From Silene conica (taxonomy: Eukaryota > Streptophyta > Magnoliopsida > Caryophyllales > Caryophyllaceae), in NCBI GenBank assembly GCA_029255685.2, contig CM055318.2:12591001-12655000 (forward strand): a stretch of DNA of 64,000 nt. The letters are read 5' to 3'. Below the pieces are notes generated by a model. It did no database searches. It saw only the letters and a program-made list of their open reading frames with translations, and was not told the DNA's origin. Positions 1 to 11,097 of the stretch are shown piece by piece. The position numbers and the translations under genes are program-made. Every line of letters begins with the position of its first letter. Positions within the stretch are counted from its first letter, which is position 1.

Positions 1-1750
1 TAAATTGTTAAAATTTGCAAAAGTTGTTAAAATGGCCGAAAAATGTAACCCATATTAGTCATATATGATATGTTCATCATGAAAATTATCTTGGGAGCCA
101 AAAGTTTCAGATTTGATTTGATTTGATTTAATTTTAATTTGTTAAAAGTAGCATTTAAAATTAAATAAAAAAAAGTCATGCATTTAAAATTTCGGCTATG
201 GGGCAATGTGCCATTTAATTTTATGTCCATCTTGTGTTCTTAAAATGTTTTGGAAGGTATAAAATTATTATTAGTATTTAATTAGCATTTATGAAGTTAA
301 TTATTGAATTTTCCGACTTAAAATGCTCGTTTTACGTGTTATTTTCGAAATAATGTTAAAACCGTATAAATACTAATATTTTAACATTCTGAAAATTTTA
401 AGAACATTCTGGATTTTTCAAAATTTGAATTTTGAATTTTCGAAATTTTAATGACTCTTTTGGATTTTTATATTATTTTTCCGTAAAACCGAGTAATACC
501 GATCAATATTGATATATATTAAGTTAAGTCATGTTCAAAGTTTGAGTAAGACTAAATTTTGAATCCTATAAGAGTTGGGATGATTAACTTAAGGATGAAA
601 ACCGTTTCATATAATGCATAGTGTTGTTAACCGTTAAAACACGCGATTCCATAAACCAAGGTTTGCGATAACTATTTAAATAAGCGTTTTAAATAGGACG
701 ATTTGGCTTAGGGTTTGCATGTTAATTCATATTTATATAAGCATTGCATATTTTATACTATGAATGTCATGATTTATTTTACGTAATTTTGGGAATTATG
801 TAATTTACTTAGTATGGCCTAGTTTTCAAATCGGTATTTCCCGTAATGTAAGGGGTTACCGATTCGGTTGTAATTTTGTGATCTCGTATCACCCAATTGT
901 AATTTATTTCTATTTTATAATGTATAAAGTAGACTAGAAAAGTTGTAATATTTGTAAAATCCGGAGTTCCTTGAAGACGGTGCCATTCGGAAAGGAGTTC
1001 CGACAAGACGGTGTTTACCTCGAAGTGCGTGCCGCGTGAAGTTCAAGGGACCAAAGGAGTTGGTTTCCGAATTTGTACTTTGTTATTTCTTTTCTAGGAA
1101 AGGCCATACTAGGGTTTTTTTTATGCTTTTATTTTGCTTTTTATATGTTTGCATGCATAGCCAAATCGTCATACATCGTATCATGCATGTTTCGACCTAG
1201 TCGACCTAGTCTTTTATTTTATCGATAATTCACCGACTTAGTTCACTTAAACGGAGATAGATAATAATTTGACTAGATCTCTTACAAATAAATATTGAGA
1301 CTTAGCCTTACCAAAGAGTACGGACCCATGAATCCCTTCTTCACAAGAACGTAGGCTCGGCTACATCGGGGTACTAAAATTGTCACGTTGGGTAAGTGGG
1401 CTAATAAATTACACCTTGAAATTTGGTTGATCTCAACGAAAGTATTCGTAACCGTAGTTACAATAAGTTCGGGCTAAAGATAATTTTAAGAAAATTGTCG
1501 ACCGAGAGTTATAAGAGTAGAACCGATTAAAGAGTTAATCCACCAAATTATACCGATACGGGTTGAATCGGCTACACCGTGCCCGGATTAGTATGGGTTT
1601 GGGTCTCGGGATTGTTTACTTAATTGGGTAAGAGATCATTAAGTAAATATATAACTAAACTTGTTAAAAGTTATAGTTTAAATTATGAATTTAAAATGAT
1701 GTTGTTTATCCTTTTATTATTGTAGTTTTTTTTTTTCAACATCATCATCA
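1..1750. other. Non-coding leader-like sequence upstream of gag
   Basis: No supportable gene lies here; the few open frames are short and AT-driven. A T-rich tract ending in TTGTAG just before the gag start codon (about 1715-1735) looks like a splice acceptor, so part of this stretch may be a 5' untranslated intron of the retroelement that follows. No copy of that element's LTR and no tRNA-Met primer-binding site was found here, so its 5' LTR is either left of the window or lost. Confidence 0.4.
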
Positions 1751-2766
1751 ATGGCAACCAACGCTCCACCTCTCACTAACGTATTATGGCTTCGATCCTT
1801 TATGGATCGTTGCAAACTCGATAAGCATGGTTCAAACTTTAAGGATTGGGATGCGCAATTACTTTTGGCCGCTCAAGGTGACGATAAGAGTCGTTACCTA
1901 TCCGAAGCCGCTCCGACCGCTCGTTCGTCGGTCCAAACTCGTGAGGCCTATGAAGCCTACATGAAAGAGTCCTCCGCTCTTAAAAATGTGCTCATCTTCT
2001 CCATGGAGCCGGATCTCCAAAGGAGCATGATTAAGTTGACCACATCATATGAGATATACACCAAGCTTGCGACCATGTTTTCGCAAACTCCAAGGGTGAT
2101 TCAATGTGAGGCGGCTTCCGCCTTCTTTGACATTACATTCAAGGAAGGACAAAAGATAAGCCCTCATGTGCTCAAACTCGTTGAGCTCGCGGAGACTCTA
2201 AAAGCTCAAAATGTTGATGTTCCCGACTCTCTAATTATTGAACGAGTTCTTCACTCGCTCAACAAGGTTAAGGCGTATGCTCAATTCCGGGTGAATTTCA
2301 ATATGCGAAACCAAGAGACCACGTTGGAAAAGTTGCATAAGATGCTCGTCCAAGCCGAAAGGGACATGGGACTTCATGAAAGTTCCACCAAAGATGTTTT
2401 GAACATCGAAAAGAAAGGGAAAACGAGCTTCAAGAGGAATGCCTCGAAAGGCAAGGGCAAGAAAACGTTCAAGCCCAAGGCGACCAAAGAAAAGACCTTT
2501 TCGAAAGGCGCTTCCACCTCGTCTTCAAAAGAGCAAGACAAGTGCCATTATTGCACGAGGATCGGTCATTGGAAGCGAAATTGCCCCAAATACTTAAGTG
2601 ATCTCAAAAATGGGAAGGCAACCGCCGTAGGTAATAATTCTCGTTTATGATTCATGTCATTTATCAACTTATGTATAGTGATACAAATGTGTTGATGTTT
2701 ACCCTTTTTAAATGTTTTAAAGGGGCTCCTCCTAATAACGATAAGGGCAAGGAGAAGGAAGCTTGA
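1751..2766 (+). CDS. gag: Ty1/copia-type Gag protein of a gag-only retrotransposon
   Basis: This intact frame (299 aa to the stop at 2650) encodes a copia-type Gag, the structural protein that packages retrotransposon RNA in cytoplasmic particles. The first ~210 residues resemble the UBN2 gag domain, followed by a Lys-rich linker and one CCHC zinc knuckle with C265, C268, H273 and C278. An optional intron fits well: donor after 2630 and acceptor before 2723 stay in frame and replace the last residues with a short acidic/basic tail ending at the TGA at 2764-2766 (307 aa). No protease, integrase, reverse transcriptase or RNase H frame follows. Gag identity is well supported by the knuckle and general fold pattern; the splice is inferred from phase only. 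Confidence 0.85.
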
Positions 2767-5047
2767 AGTTCCTTACTTGGATGGCTATGGTAGCATCCAA
2801 ATTGATCGAAGACTTGAAGAGCTAGCCTCTAAATTTTCATATCGTCTTCTTTCATATTTTGCATTTATTTATGGAACAATTTATTTTCTTGTAAGACAAG
2901 GATTAAAATCCTAAAACAATGGTTGTAATTTTGGATATTAGTAACTTGGTTTTCAACCCGAGTCACTACTTTTGTTCTTAATCAATGTTTGATTTATCAA
3001 ATAAATTGCATGCCTTGTTAAAACATGAATAATAGTGATCTAATCACGCAATAAATATTGATACGATCAAGTATGAAATAATCAAAGAGTTGATTAAAAC
3101 GGAGAACTACACCCCATGAGATACTTTCAATCAAAATGAGACTATATTAGTTCATTATAAGATTTTCATTTTAAGTGAAAATGAGAATGTATTCATCACA
3201 CCTATAAAACTTCAAATATGCATTGGTTAGTCGAAATAGCTATCCTTAAACGAATAAAGGTTATTGTTAGAAGGATAGAGTGGGAGAAAATATTTCGCTC
3301 GCAAACCAATGATGAATATAAAGGATCTTAGAGAAGATTCTTACTTGGGAGTCTTAAGAAGAGCCCTAAATGATTTGAAGAAACTACGAGAGGACACTGA
3401 AGAAACTACGGGAGGACACTCGAAGAAAGGTTCTTTATGTTCATTGTTTCATAGAGAGGAAACATGAAACCCCGTATGAAATCGGAAGGAAAACGGTTCC
3501 TTAATAAATGATTTTTCTAAGTTTATAAGATAAAGGAGAAGAAATCATCTCAATCCTCTCAATGTAGTTATAAAGAAATTATCATGTCATTTTCGTCTCG
3601 AGGAAACGAAGACATTATAAGAAGGTAATGATTGATTGAATGGAAACAGATCACTATAGGGATAGTGATAGTGATAATGATTCAAGTAATAGTTTAACAT
3701 GCGAGAAATGAAAGGTTCATTTAAGATATCGAGAGATATTGATTTTAGTGGGAGCGAATTTCATTAAAAGAATTAAGCCTACCATTTAGAGAGAATGGGT
3801 GATTCTTTAAGGTGTAAAGAATAAGAGGTTTTCAATTCTAAATGATCAAACACCTTATATCATAAGATGATGGAGCTTTACGGGAAGGTTTATTATATGG
3901 ATAATAAAAGGTCGCCCACTAGAAGTTAGAATGGTTGGATACATTATTCATAATGATGAATGAAACCATTATCAAATAGCCAAGATGAGTGAAAATTATT
4001 AGAATGATGAAATCATAAATAAACTACAATATAGATTTCAGTACATAAGTGACTGTAGAGAGTGATTTTTAATCCCTCCAGTATATTGGTACGTCACAAG
4101 TTATAAGATAACAGTGGGAGCTTTCCTCCGGAAAGGAAACTCAAAATCTAGAAAGAGTTCTAGATATGTACTCAAATAGAATCATATTATACGGGATAAT
4201 ATGAGCATAAAGGAGACCAAAATTTGTAAGTTTTGCAAATTATGAATAAAGGGTTATTCGCAAAACACTAATACAAATAGATGATTGTGCATCATATGCA
4301 ATGTAATAGTGTTGACTATTGTTGCATGACAACATCATTTGAGTTATGATTAACTCAAAATGAAAGATACTTTGTCAGAATCCAAATGGGTTGTATGAGA
4401 CAATATTGAACCCCATAAGTGAACTGGATTAACTTAGTATGGTCCCTAGCCGCTTACATGAGTTGACGTCTCAAAGCGACTGGAGTGTGAGGCGATTGAT
4501 GGCAAGTTCAAGCGCCATAGAGTCATATGTGATGACTAGTCGATCACATAGGCAGACTGCAAGAGGCACTTTGTCGGGCAATGTGACCGCTTATAGAGTT
4601 CTGGAAATTTTATAGCCGGATCGTGGCGAGAGCTGCTATAGTATTCTTGTTAGTCAATTCTTAGACTAAAGACTACTCTCCCAAGATGGTACAATTTAGG
4701 CATAACTTTGATCCATTCTCTACGACTTTTCGTAACTGGAGTCAAATGGGATTGTTTTGGGTTGTGACTAACTGTGACTAGTTGAAGGAAGTAGTGCGAT
4801 AGAAATTGTCCACCCCTTGTCAGGGTTGTTCAAATCTCAGGGCCACTCGAGGAGAAGTTAACTGGAAATGCGTGGCCACGCTCGGAAGGTATCTATGGTA
4901 GATAATTCCGGTCAAACAGTTATTCTCCAGATCGAGGAAACCACTCATGATATGATCGAATGCAAGTACGACCTCAGAGAGACATCTTGCATTAAGTGGG
5001 AGATTGTAATAGGACAAGAGAATTGGTGACGCACACTTGTCGAGGAC
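2767..5047 (+). other. Non-coding internal region of the gag-only element
   Basis: There is no open frame of note on either strand and no recognisable protease, integrase, RT or RNase H signature. Phrases such as 'gtgggag' recur, as is usual in copia internal DNA. One short direct repeat occurs near 3382-3424 (a GAAACTACG-type unit twice). This is most likely the spacer between gag and the polypurine tract, either decayed pol or sequence that never was pol. Confidence 0.5.
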
Positions 5048-5058
5048 AAGTGGGAGAT
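5048..5058 (+). other. Polypurine tract of the gag-only element
   Basis: The purine-rich run AAGTGGGAGAT directly abuts the TGTTGGG start of the 3' LTR, the place where plus-strand DNA synthesis is primed. A similar AAGTGGGAGATTG motif occurs 50 bases upstream (about 4994-5007), perhaps a duplicated or decoy tract. Confidence 0.65.
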
Positions 5059-6046
5059 TGTTGGGAAATGTGTCCTCAACAATAGTGCGATCACGTAATT
5101 AAATCTCATAACGAGAATGCGCAAGGGATGATACGATTTTATATTAGTCAACTGACCAACATTAATCGATAATGATTGGCTAGCTAGAGTTTGACATTAC
5201 TGTCGTATGACGGTGGTGGTCAGTTGATCCCTTTAGGTCACACCTTTAGGACAATTCCCTTAATTGATAAAATGATCGAATGTATATTGATACGATTTGA
5301 TCATATTCCTTAAACTCGTATATCGAGACATTAGAGGTTAAATCTTAATGTAAGATTTATGTTTAAAATTGAAACGTGTCAATTGTTAAACATTAAACGA
5401 TATTTTAAGATATCGTAATTAGAATGAATTGGGTTGAAATTGATACAAAGGTTGTAAATCGTATTGACGAAAAATTATCATTTTATATTTGTAATTTCGA
5501 ATTACTTGTCAATATATATAAATATGATTTATTTTATTATATATATAATATTTATACGATAAATATTTATATTAAGATAATTGTATTTTATTAACTTGTG
5601 ACATGTAAGATGTCACATAATATACAATTTTACATTTGACGATTTTATAAAATGAGGTCCACTTAATATTGTAGGTACCGGTTTTTGGGCATGCTTATAT
5701 GATGATTTGTGTGTGTTAAATGTTCACTAGACACAATCATTAAAGGGTCTTGGAATCTCTTCCTAGAGCCACCCTAAGGTGCATGGGTAAGACAACATGT
5801 TCCCTTGTTGCTCTTCCCATGGCCGGCCACCCTATCACCATAAACCCTACCTACTTAAATATTGGACTTGCAATAACCATTCATTCCAATGCTTATGCTT
5901 AATTTTTCTAAGTGTAGAAAATCAAATAAAATCTCTTCTTATCCTAGCCGAAAATTTGCCTAAGTAAGAAGAATTTTACAACCTCTAAATACATATTATA
6001 AGATAATATATACATACTATTTTGTAGTATTCACTACAACGAAAAC

Positions 6047-6405
6047 ACAATCGGGCGACAAAGATTGGCGACTGAAATCAGTCGCAAAACACCTATTGGC
6101 GACGGACAACAGTCGCCAAACTGTTGTCGCTGACTTTTGTCGCCAAAAAAACTCGGGCGACTGAAATGCGTCGCCAAATTTGGCGACAGACAGCGTAGTC
6201 GCCAAAGACACAATTTGGCGACAGACAGGGCAGTCGCCAAATTGGCGACAGAAATGAAGCAGTCGCCAAATTGGCGACGGACTTCAGTCGCCAATTCCCC
6301 TGTTCAGTCGCCAATGCTCCTGACTTTCCAGGGGCTTTGGTTTCTTGTGCTCTGTTTTGGCGACTGATTTCAGTCGCCATTACTTCATTTCAGTCGCCAA
6401 AATTC
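6047..6405. repeat. Left subterminal repeat array of the CACTA element
   Basis: About twenty copies of the octamer TTGGCGAC or GTCGCCAA, or one-base variants, occur in both orientations, often as back-to-back palindromes about 20 bases apart. By analogy with maize En/Spm these should be binding sites for the element's own protein. The mixed orientation also allows hairpin formation. Confidence 0.85.
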
Positions 6406-6630
6406 CTGAGCATTTTTCATGAAAATCATTATTTCGTTTTTGCCAAATCCAATACGAAATAATATCAGTACACCTGCAACCAGAAAGTAACCAGCAATTG
6501 GTGACGAACACCTTTTGAATCAACAACCAAATCTCCTTTTATAAAAAAAGAGAACTGTTATCAAATTACATGAACACGTTAACTAAACTAATAAATCTCC
6601 ACGTTCGACAATTTTTCCTAGGTTACTAAA

Positions 6631-8212
6631 CTAATTAACTGCTTGAAATCCCATGCTAGCTCCACTACCGTCTCCTCCCTTTCCTCTTGGATCATTAGGA
6701 TCTTCATTAAATGGCTGGGAACCGGGGTTGCAAGAGTAGAAATACGTCTCCATGGCCTTAAGACGTTCTTTCATCAACCGCATTTCCTCATCTCTTTCCG
6801 CTCTTTCTCGGTCAAGTTGTGATTGCAATTTACTTACAAGAGACGGCTCGTAGGTTTCGCGCGGCTCATATGAGGACCTTCTAGCCGGTTCCTTGTAAAA
6901 CACCCCATGAGCTTGTCCGGCCCCATATACCATACCCTTCTTGTAACCATCCACCAATTTGAACCAAATTTCATTATCATCCCGCTCAGGGTGGGCCTCT
7001 TTCTCTGCCTCATATTTCCCCTATAACATTAAGAAAAGTATTATTAGTTAAGCAAAAACAATCATTGACGAAGGTAACAAAAAAACATCATTAGTTGAGA
7101 GAAACTATCTTACATATAACTCTTTGTCCTTCGCCTTAATCCATATTCTTCTTTGCGTCTTTTCGTTGACCTTGGAATGCGTGTCAAGGAAAAGTTCGGG
7201 CATCGTCATCATCGGCTTCTTGCCGCCGTCTTTGTTGCCGCCGTCGTCGTTGTTGCTGCTATCCTTCTTCTTCTTCCCTCCCTAAATAGGGAAAATTGTT
7301 AATATAAGAAGTATAGTATATTTATTCAAAAAAGAAGTATTCAAGACTTACACTAAAAATACGCGTAAAAAATGATCGTGATCCCCCGTGATGGGTAGGC
7401 TCGGCCTCCGCATCTTTCTTCCCTCCTCTCTTGTTGATCTTCTTTTGAGCGGACACGGCTTGGAACTCGGGAGTCTCGCGTTGCTTTAGGAGATCTTGAT
7501 ATTTCTCACCTACAATTAAAAAGTATGTTAGTAGTATTAAGATATTTTCATTAATTCTTGTATTTACAAGTGACAAAACTTATATATTACATGTACCTTT
7601 TAGATGATTCGGTTCCTTCTTTCTTTTAATAATCTTGTAGATATAGTCTCTATATCTTGCTTTACCAACTTCATGGTATCTTTCAAGGACGGATTGTTCA
7701 TGTTCAGGAGCCCAATAGAAAGATTGCTACAAAAAAAAAAAAACAGTTAATTTAATTAGTAGTTAGCTTAATGAGTTAAAAAACAACTAACTATAATTAA
7801 TGCAATTACCCGATACACATTGAACCAAGCTTCTTTTTGAGCCTTGCTAGCTTTCCCCCAAGAAGTAGGCACAGGACCTAACAAGTTCTCCTTTGTGCTA
7901 GCAACGACCCCTCGACGAGGAGTCTGATGTCTAAACCTGTAACAGAAATTGTTAATTAAAACAAATCATTTTATTACTTTAAAAATTGAATAATACACAT
8001 ATAATAAACAACAACACTTACCATAGTCCCGCCGGATCAAGTATAATCCGGTTATCCTGGGTGTACTGAATCGGTATACCATCGTCCGAGTCCTCATCCA
8101 CTTGAGGCTCAATCTGTACCTCTTCTTCTACTGGTTCCTCTTCTTCTTGCACGGATGAAATATTAGCACGATTACTGCCACCGCCTCGCACTCTACCTCG
8201 ACCTCCTGCCAT
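6631..8212 (-). CDS. CACTA-encoded plant transposase-family protein (PF03004 type)
   Basis: Six exons join in phase: 8212-8022, 7936-7810, 7726-7597, 7509-7352, 7281-7114 and 7020-6631, giving 387 aa with GT-AG introns throughout. The N-terminus is Gly/Arg-rich and then acidic. The middle carries the aromatic-rich segment typical of the Ptta/En/Spm 'plant transposase' family, and near the C-terminus is the VDGYKKGMVYGAG motif followed by a charged coiled-coil-like helix (LQSQLDRERAERDEEMRL). In this family the protein is thought to bind the subterminal repeats, like TnpA, rather than cut DNA. All exons are free of stops, which suggests recent activity. No catalytic TnpD-type frame is present in the element. 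Confidence 0.82.
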
Positions 8213-9072
8213 CTACAATCACATAAATGAAAATATTAGTAGGAGAAGAAAAAACATCAAATAAACTCCTCTTGTTGCTTAGCAAACTCAATAAACTCGG
8301 CAACACCCTCTATAAACCTAGCATTAGAACGTCTCTTCTTATTATCTAATAACCCTCCATCATACATCCATGAACGTTCCAATCTCTTCATTTTAATCTA
8401 AACAAAAAAAACCCAAAAAACAATTTTCAACACTAAAAATACATATATCTAAATTAAAATTACACTCACTTAATTGAAGAACAACCTCAATCACATAATA
8501 ATAACAATTTATTAACAACAATTTCCAATTATACAATTAACCACAAACTTATAAGCTAATTTAAGACGGTCTTAATAAGCTAGTATAATCTAACTAACAT
8601 CCTAATAAGCTATTAAACATCCTAATCGACTACTTTAATCTAATTAACCAACATCAATAAGGCTAACAACATCATCATCTTCAAACTTCTTATAAACCCT
8701 AACCCACAATTATCTAATTAATATGCTAATTGGCTTCTAATACCTAATTAATCACAACCTAATAAGCTAAGACGGTCTTAATAACCTACTACAATCACTA
8801 AATGCACAAAACAAACCAACAATCAAACAAAAAATTGAAATTGAAATTGAGTTTCAAGAGAGTATACAAACCTTAAATGGGTTGAATGAAGGTAAGAACA
8901 AGTACGGTGGTGGTGGTGGTGGCCGGAATCCGGTGACGGTGGTGTTGAGGGTGGCCGGAACACGTAGGGTAGGGTAGGGTGGTGGTGGTGGTTTTCGCGA
9001 TATTGAGGATTCGTGTGTTTGTGTGTTTGTGTAATTGCGAATAAGGAAAGGGACTGAACTGCGTCTGTTTCT

Positions 9073-9305
9073 ATATCGCAATTTGGCGACGGACTCGTAA
9101 CATTGGCGACTGAAATTGTCTGTCGCCAAATTTAGCGACGGTTTTCTGTCGCCAAACTTTGGAATCAGTCGCCCGAGTGTGTCGGTGGTGGGAAAATTGG
9201 GGAAAAAGTTCTGTCGCCAAATTGGCGACTGAGTTCAGTCGCCCGAGTTTTTATTTAGTCGCCAACTTGGCGACTGACCGATGCAGTCGCCAAAAATTGT
9301 CGCCC
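9073..9305. repeat. Right subterminal repeat array of the CACTA element
   Basis: About ten copies of TTGGCGAC or GTCGCCAA and variants mirror the left array next to the right terminus. The shorter length than the left side (about 230 against 360 bases) is the usual asymmetry of En/Spm-type ends. Confidence 0.82.
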
Positions 9306-9735
9306 GGTTCAGTTTTTCTTGTAGTGATTCAAACAACATTCTAATAAGAGAGATTAGAATAAGTTTAAGGAAATCCGGTTGTTGATCTAGCATACTCGAG
9401 ATCGGATTATTGAGGGGTTGTCTTGGTGCATCCAAAGGAGGTATTCTATTTTGGGTACTTGGAGGATCATCTTTGCCATTCTCTTGGACCGTTTGTAAGG
9501 GTTCAATATCTCCTTATTTCCGCAATATTTAGCATGCATAAGATCTATCTTAATAGGTTATTTAAAGGGTTAAATAAAAGTTTATGTTAGTATGACTAAA
9601 ATTAGTTTATGAGCAACTTATAAAACCCAACAGACCTGACTCGTTTGCGAGCCGTTACCCGATACGACCCAATAATTAGTGACTTGAACTTGGTTTGACC
9701 CGCATAAAACCCAACTCGGTAGAACACGAAAAATT

Positions 9736-9934
9736 AAACAAAGAGTTTTGCTTGGGACAGATAATATCCGTCATAAACTGAAATGGATATACTTCTCTCA
9801 TAATAAAGCAAGTGGGATGACAAGTGGAACACAATTGATCACCTTGTAGATATTGCCACTTGCATAATGTGAAATGTGCACTATCCGTCTTGAGTTTAAG
9901 ACAAATAATATTCATCTTCAATGAAAGTTTGTGA
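9736..9934. repeat. Degenerate inverted-repeat MITE
   Basis: The outer arms (about 9736-9775 and 9890-9934) are imperfect inverted repeats that contain the ATATCCGTC / GACGGAT-type motif shared with better-preserved copies at 55345-55432 and 56666-57369. No target duplication could be made out. Flanking DNA from 9938 to 10250 shows nothing recognisable. Confidence 0.35.
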
Positions 9935-10330
9935 AATTAATAAGCGGAACAACGCGCTTGCAATCCATCGATCAGTTACTCGTACAGTCGTACTCGGCAT
10001 GATATGAACTCGACGCGATGATTAGTGACTTGACTTTTTCACATTTATTTAGGATGCAATTCATGCAAATTAATATTTTCCAATTTTTAATTTGTTTTTT
10101 ATTATTTCCTTTATCTTATGCATAAATTAATAGATAATTTCTCAACCGATGACGAAGGGATCAAAATACTTCTTACAAACAGTTTTTATAAATGGATGGC
10201 AACTCCGAGTAATTACTGATTTATTCGGTGATATGGGAACGCACTGGTAAATCCTCAGATATATAACCACATACACTAGGGTGATAGGCTCGAAATTTCA
10301 GAACAAGAATGCTCCACAAGATTTTGTTCT

Positions 10331-10925
10331 TGGAGAGGTTTAAACTCGGATCTCCTTGGAATTTCACCCAAGCTTTAACCTACTAGACCTAGGGGTGTTA
10401 ACGAGCCGAGTCGAGCCCGAGCTTGACCTTGCTTGGCTTGTGCTCGATTACAAAAACTCGAGCTCGAGCTCGAGCCGATCTTACCCGAGCTTGAAAAAAA
10501 TGCGCTCGTTACAAAGCTTGCGAGCTTTAACACGAGCTCGAGCCAAATCGAGCTTATATAAAATTGTTTAATTTTTTTTATTTTTTTCTTCCAATATTTT
10601 CAATAACAAGGTGCGAAGATTTTATGTAAAAATACTTAGCAAATCAACAAGATATTTGATATATATGCTACAAAGATATAATAATGATAAAATATTTTTA
10701 TAAAATATGATTAATATCTTATGTAATTTCAAATGTTCGAGCCGTCACGAGCTTTTCGAGTCGAGCCCGCCTTTGCTCGGCTTGACTCGTTAAGCTCCCG
10801 AGACGAGCCCGAGCTCGAGTCGAGCTCACACGAGTTGAGCTTTGACCGAGCCGATCCCGAATTGCTCGCGAACTGTCTCGTCTCATTAACAGCCCTACTG
10901 GACCCCACCCTTGTGGGCAAAATTA
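10331..10925 (-). mobile_element. tRNA-derived SINE fragment, split by a hAT element
   Basis: Segments 10331-10389 and 10898-10925 together match the SINE at 63482-63687 (shared segments around CTTGG.GAGG, CCCAAG.TTTAACC, CTAGAC and CCACCCTTG.GGGC). Read on the minus strand these contain the box A-like TAGTRGGTTAAA region and a worn box B. The intact copy at 63.6 kb serves as an empty-site comparison for the inserted DNA. Confidence 0.6.
10390..10897. mobile_element. Non-autonomous hAT-like element, about 508 bp
   Basis: The ends are TAGGGGTGTTAACGAGCC and, from the right, TAGGGCTGTTAATGAGAC. Both ends run into GC-rich blocks made of GAGCTCGAGC-type palindromes, with an AT-rich centre. The flanks CTAGACC(T) and CTGGACCC resemble a worn 8-bp duplication. 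The element lies within a SINE whose uninterrupted relative is elsewhere in the window. There is no coding capacity. A related 501-bp element with a perfect duplication is at 56713-57213. Confidence 0.7.
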
Positions 10926-11097
10926 CTCGCTCTTTAATCTTGCGTAAGATATGCAATTTGGGCCAAATAGAGGGTTGACGGGCTCAAATCTCTCGTCCTG
11001 TTAGTTATTGAACCCATTCTAAAGAAGAAAAGAAAAAACTAATGAAAAAGAGCGGGGGGATTGAGAACTGAGAATCCAAGGTAGCAGAAAAGGAGGA

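Larger units (their letters stand above)
6032..9326 (-). mobile_element. Complete CACTA (En/Spm) DNA transposon, 3295 bp
   Basis: The ends are CACTACAACGAAAAC at 6032 and, read from the other side, CACTACAAGAAAAAC at 9326. A 3-bp duplication ATT flanks both ends (6029-6031 and 9327-9329), as expected for CACTA insertions. Both subterminal regions are packed with copies of TTGGCGAC or its complement GTCGCCAA, matching the subterminal repeats that CACTA-encoded binding proteins recognise. It carries one gene on the minus strand of the PF03004 type and no TnpD-like transposase, so it should depend on another copy for excision. It sits in the 3' LTR of the gag-only element. Confidence 0.93.
1751..9632 (+). 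mobile_element. Gag-only LTR retrotransposon (TR-GAG-like), 5' part not resolved
   Basis: The order is gag, about 2.3 kb without coding capacity, a polypurine tract (5048-5058), and a 3' LTR that opens with TGTTGGG at 5059 and closes with CCCAACA at 9626-9632. The LTR is split by a CACTA transposon. Lack of any pol frame with an intact gag matches the class called TR-GAG, non-autonomous elements that need pol from a relative. The 5' LTR and PBS were not found, so the left boundary is unknown and the start given is only the gag start. Confidence 0.7.
5059..9632 (+). repeat. 3' LTR, split by a CACTA element
   Basis: The LTR starts TGTTGGG and ends CCCAACA, a perfect 7-bp terminal inverted repeat. 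Without the 3295-bp CACTA insertion and its duplicated 3 bases it is about 1.28 kb, long for a copia LTR. The left arm is 5059-6031 and the right arm 9330-9632. Promoter and polyadenylation signals could not be assigned with confidence. Confidence 0.75.

Noticed and set aside
6034-6380. Several overlapping open frames on both strands
   Set aside because: They are produced by the TTGGCGAC repeats being free of stops in several frames. No protein family is seen.
8854-9129. Pro-rich minus-strand open frame of about 90 codons near the CACTA right end
   Set aside because: It runs through subterminal repeats and GGTGGT-type low-complexity DNA. It is better explained as leader of the CACTA gene.
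10356-10978. Open frames rich in Ser, Leu and Glu on both strands
   Set aside because: They come from the GAGCTCGAGC repeats in the hAT element ends.
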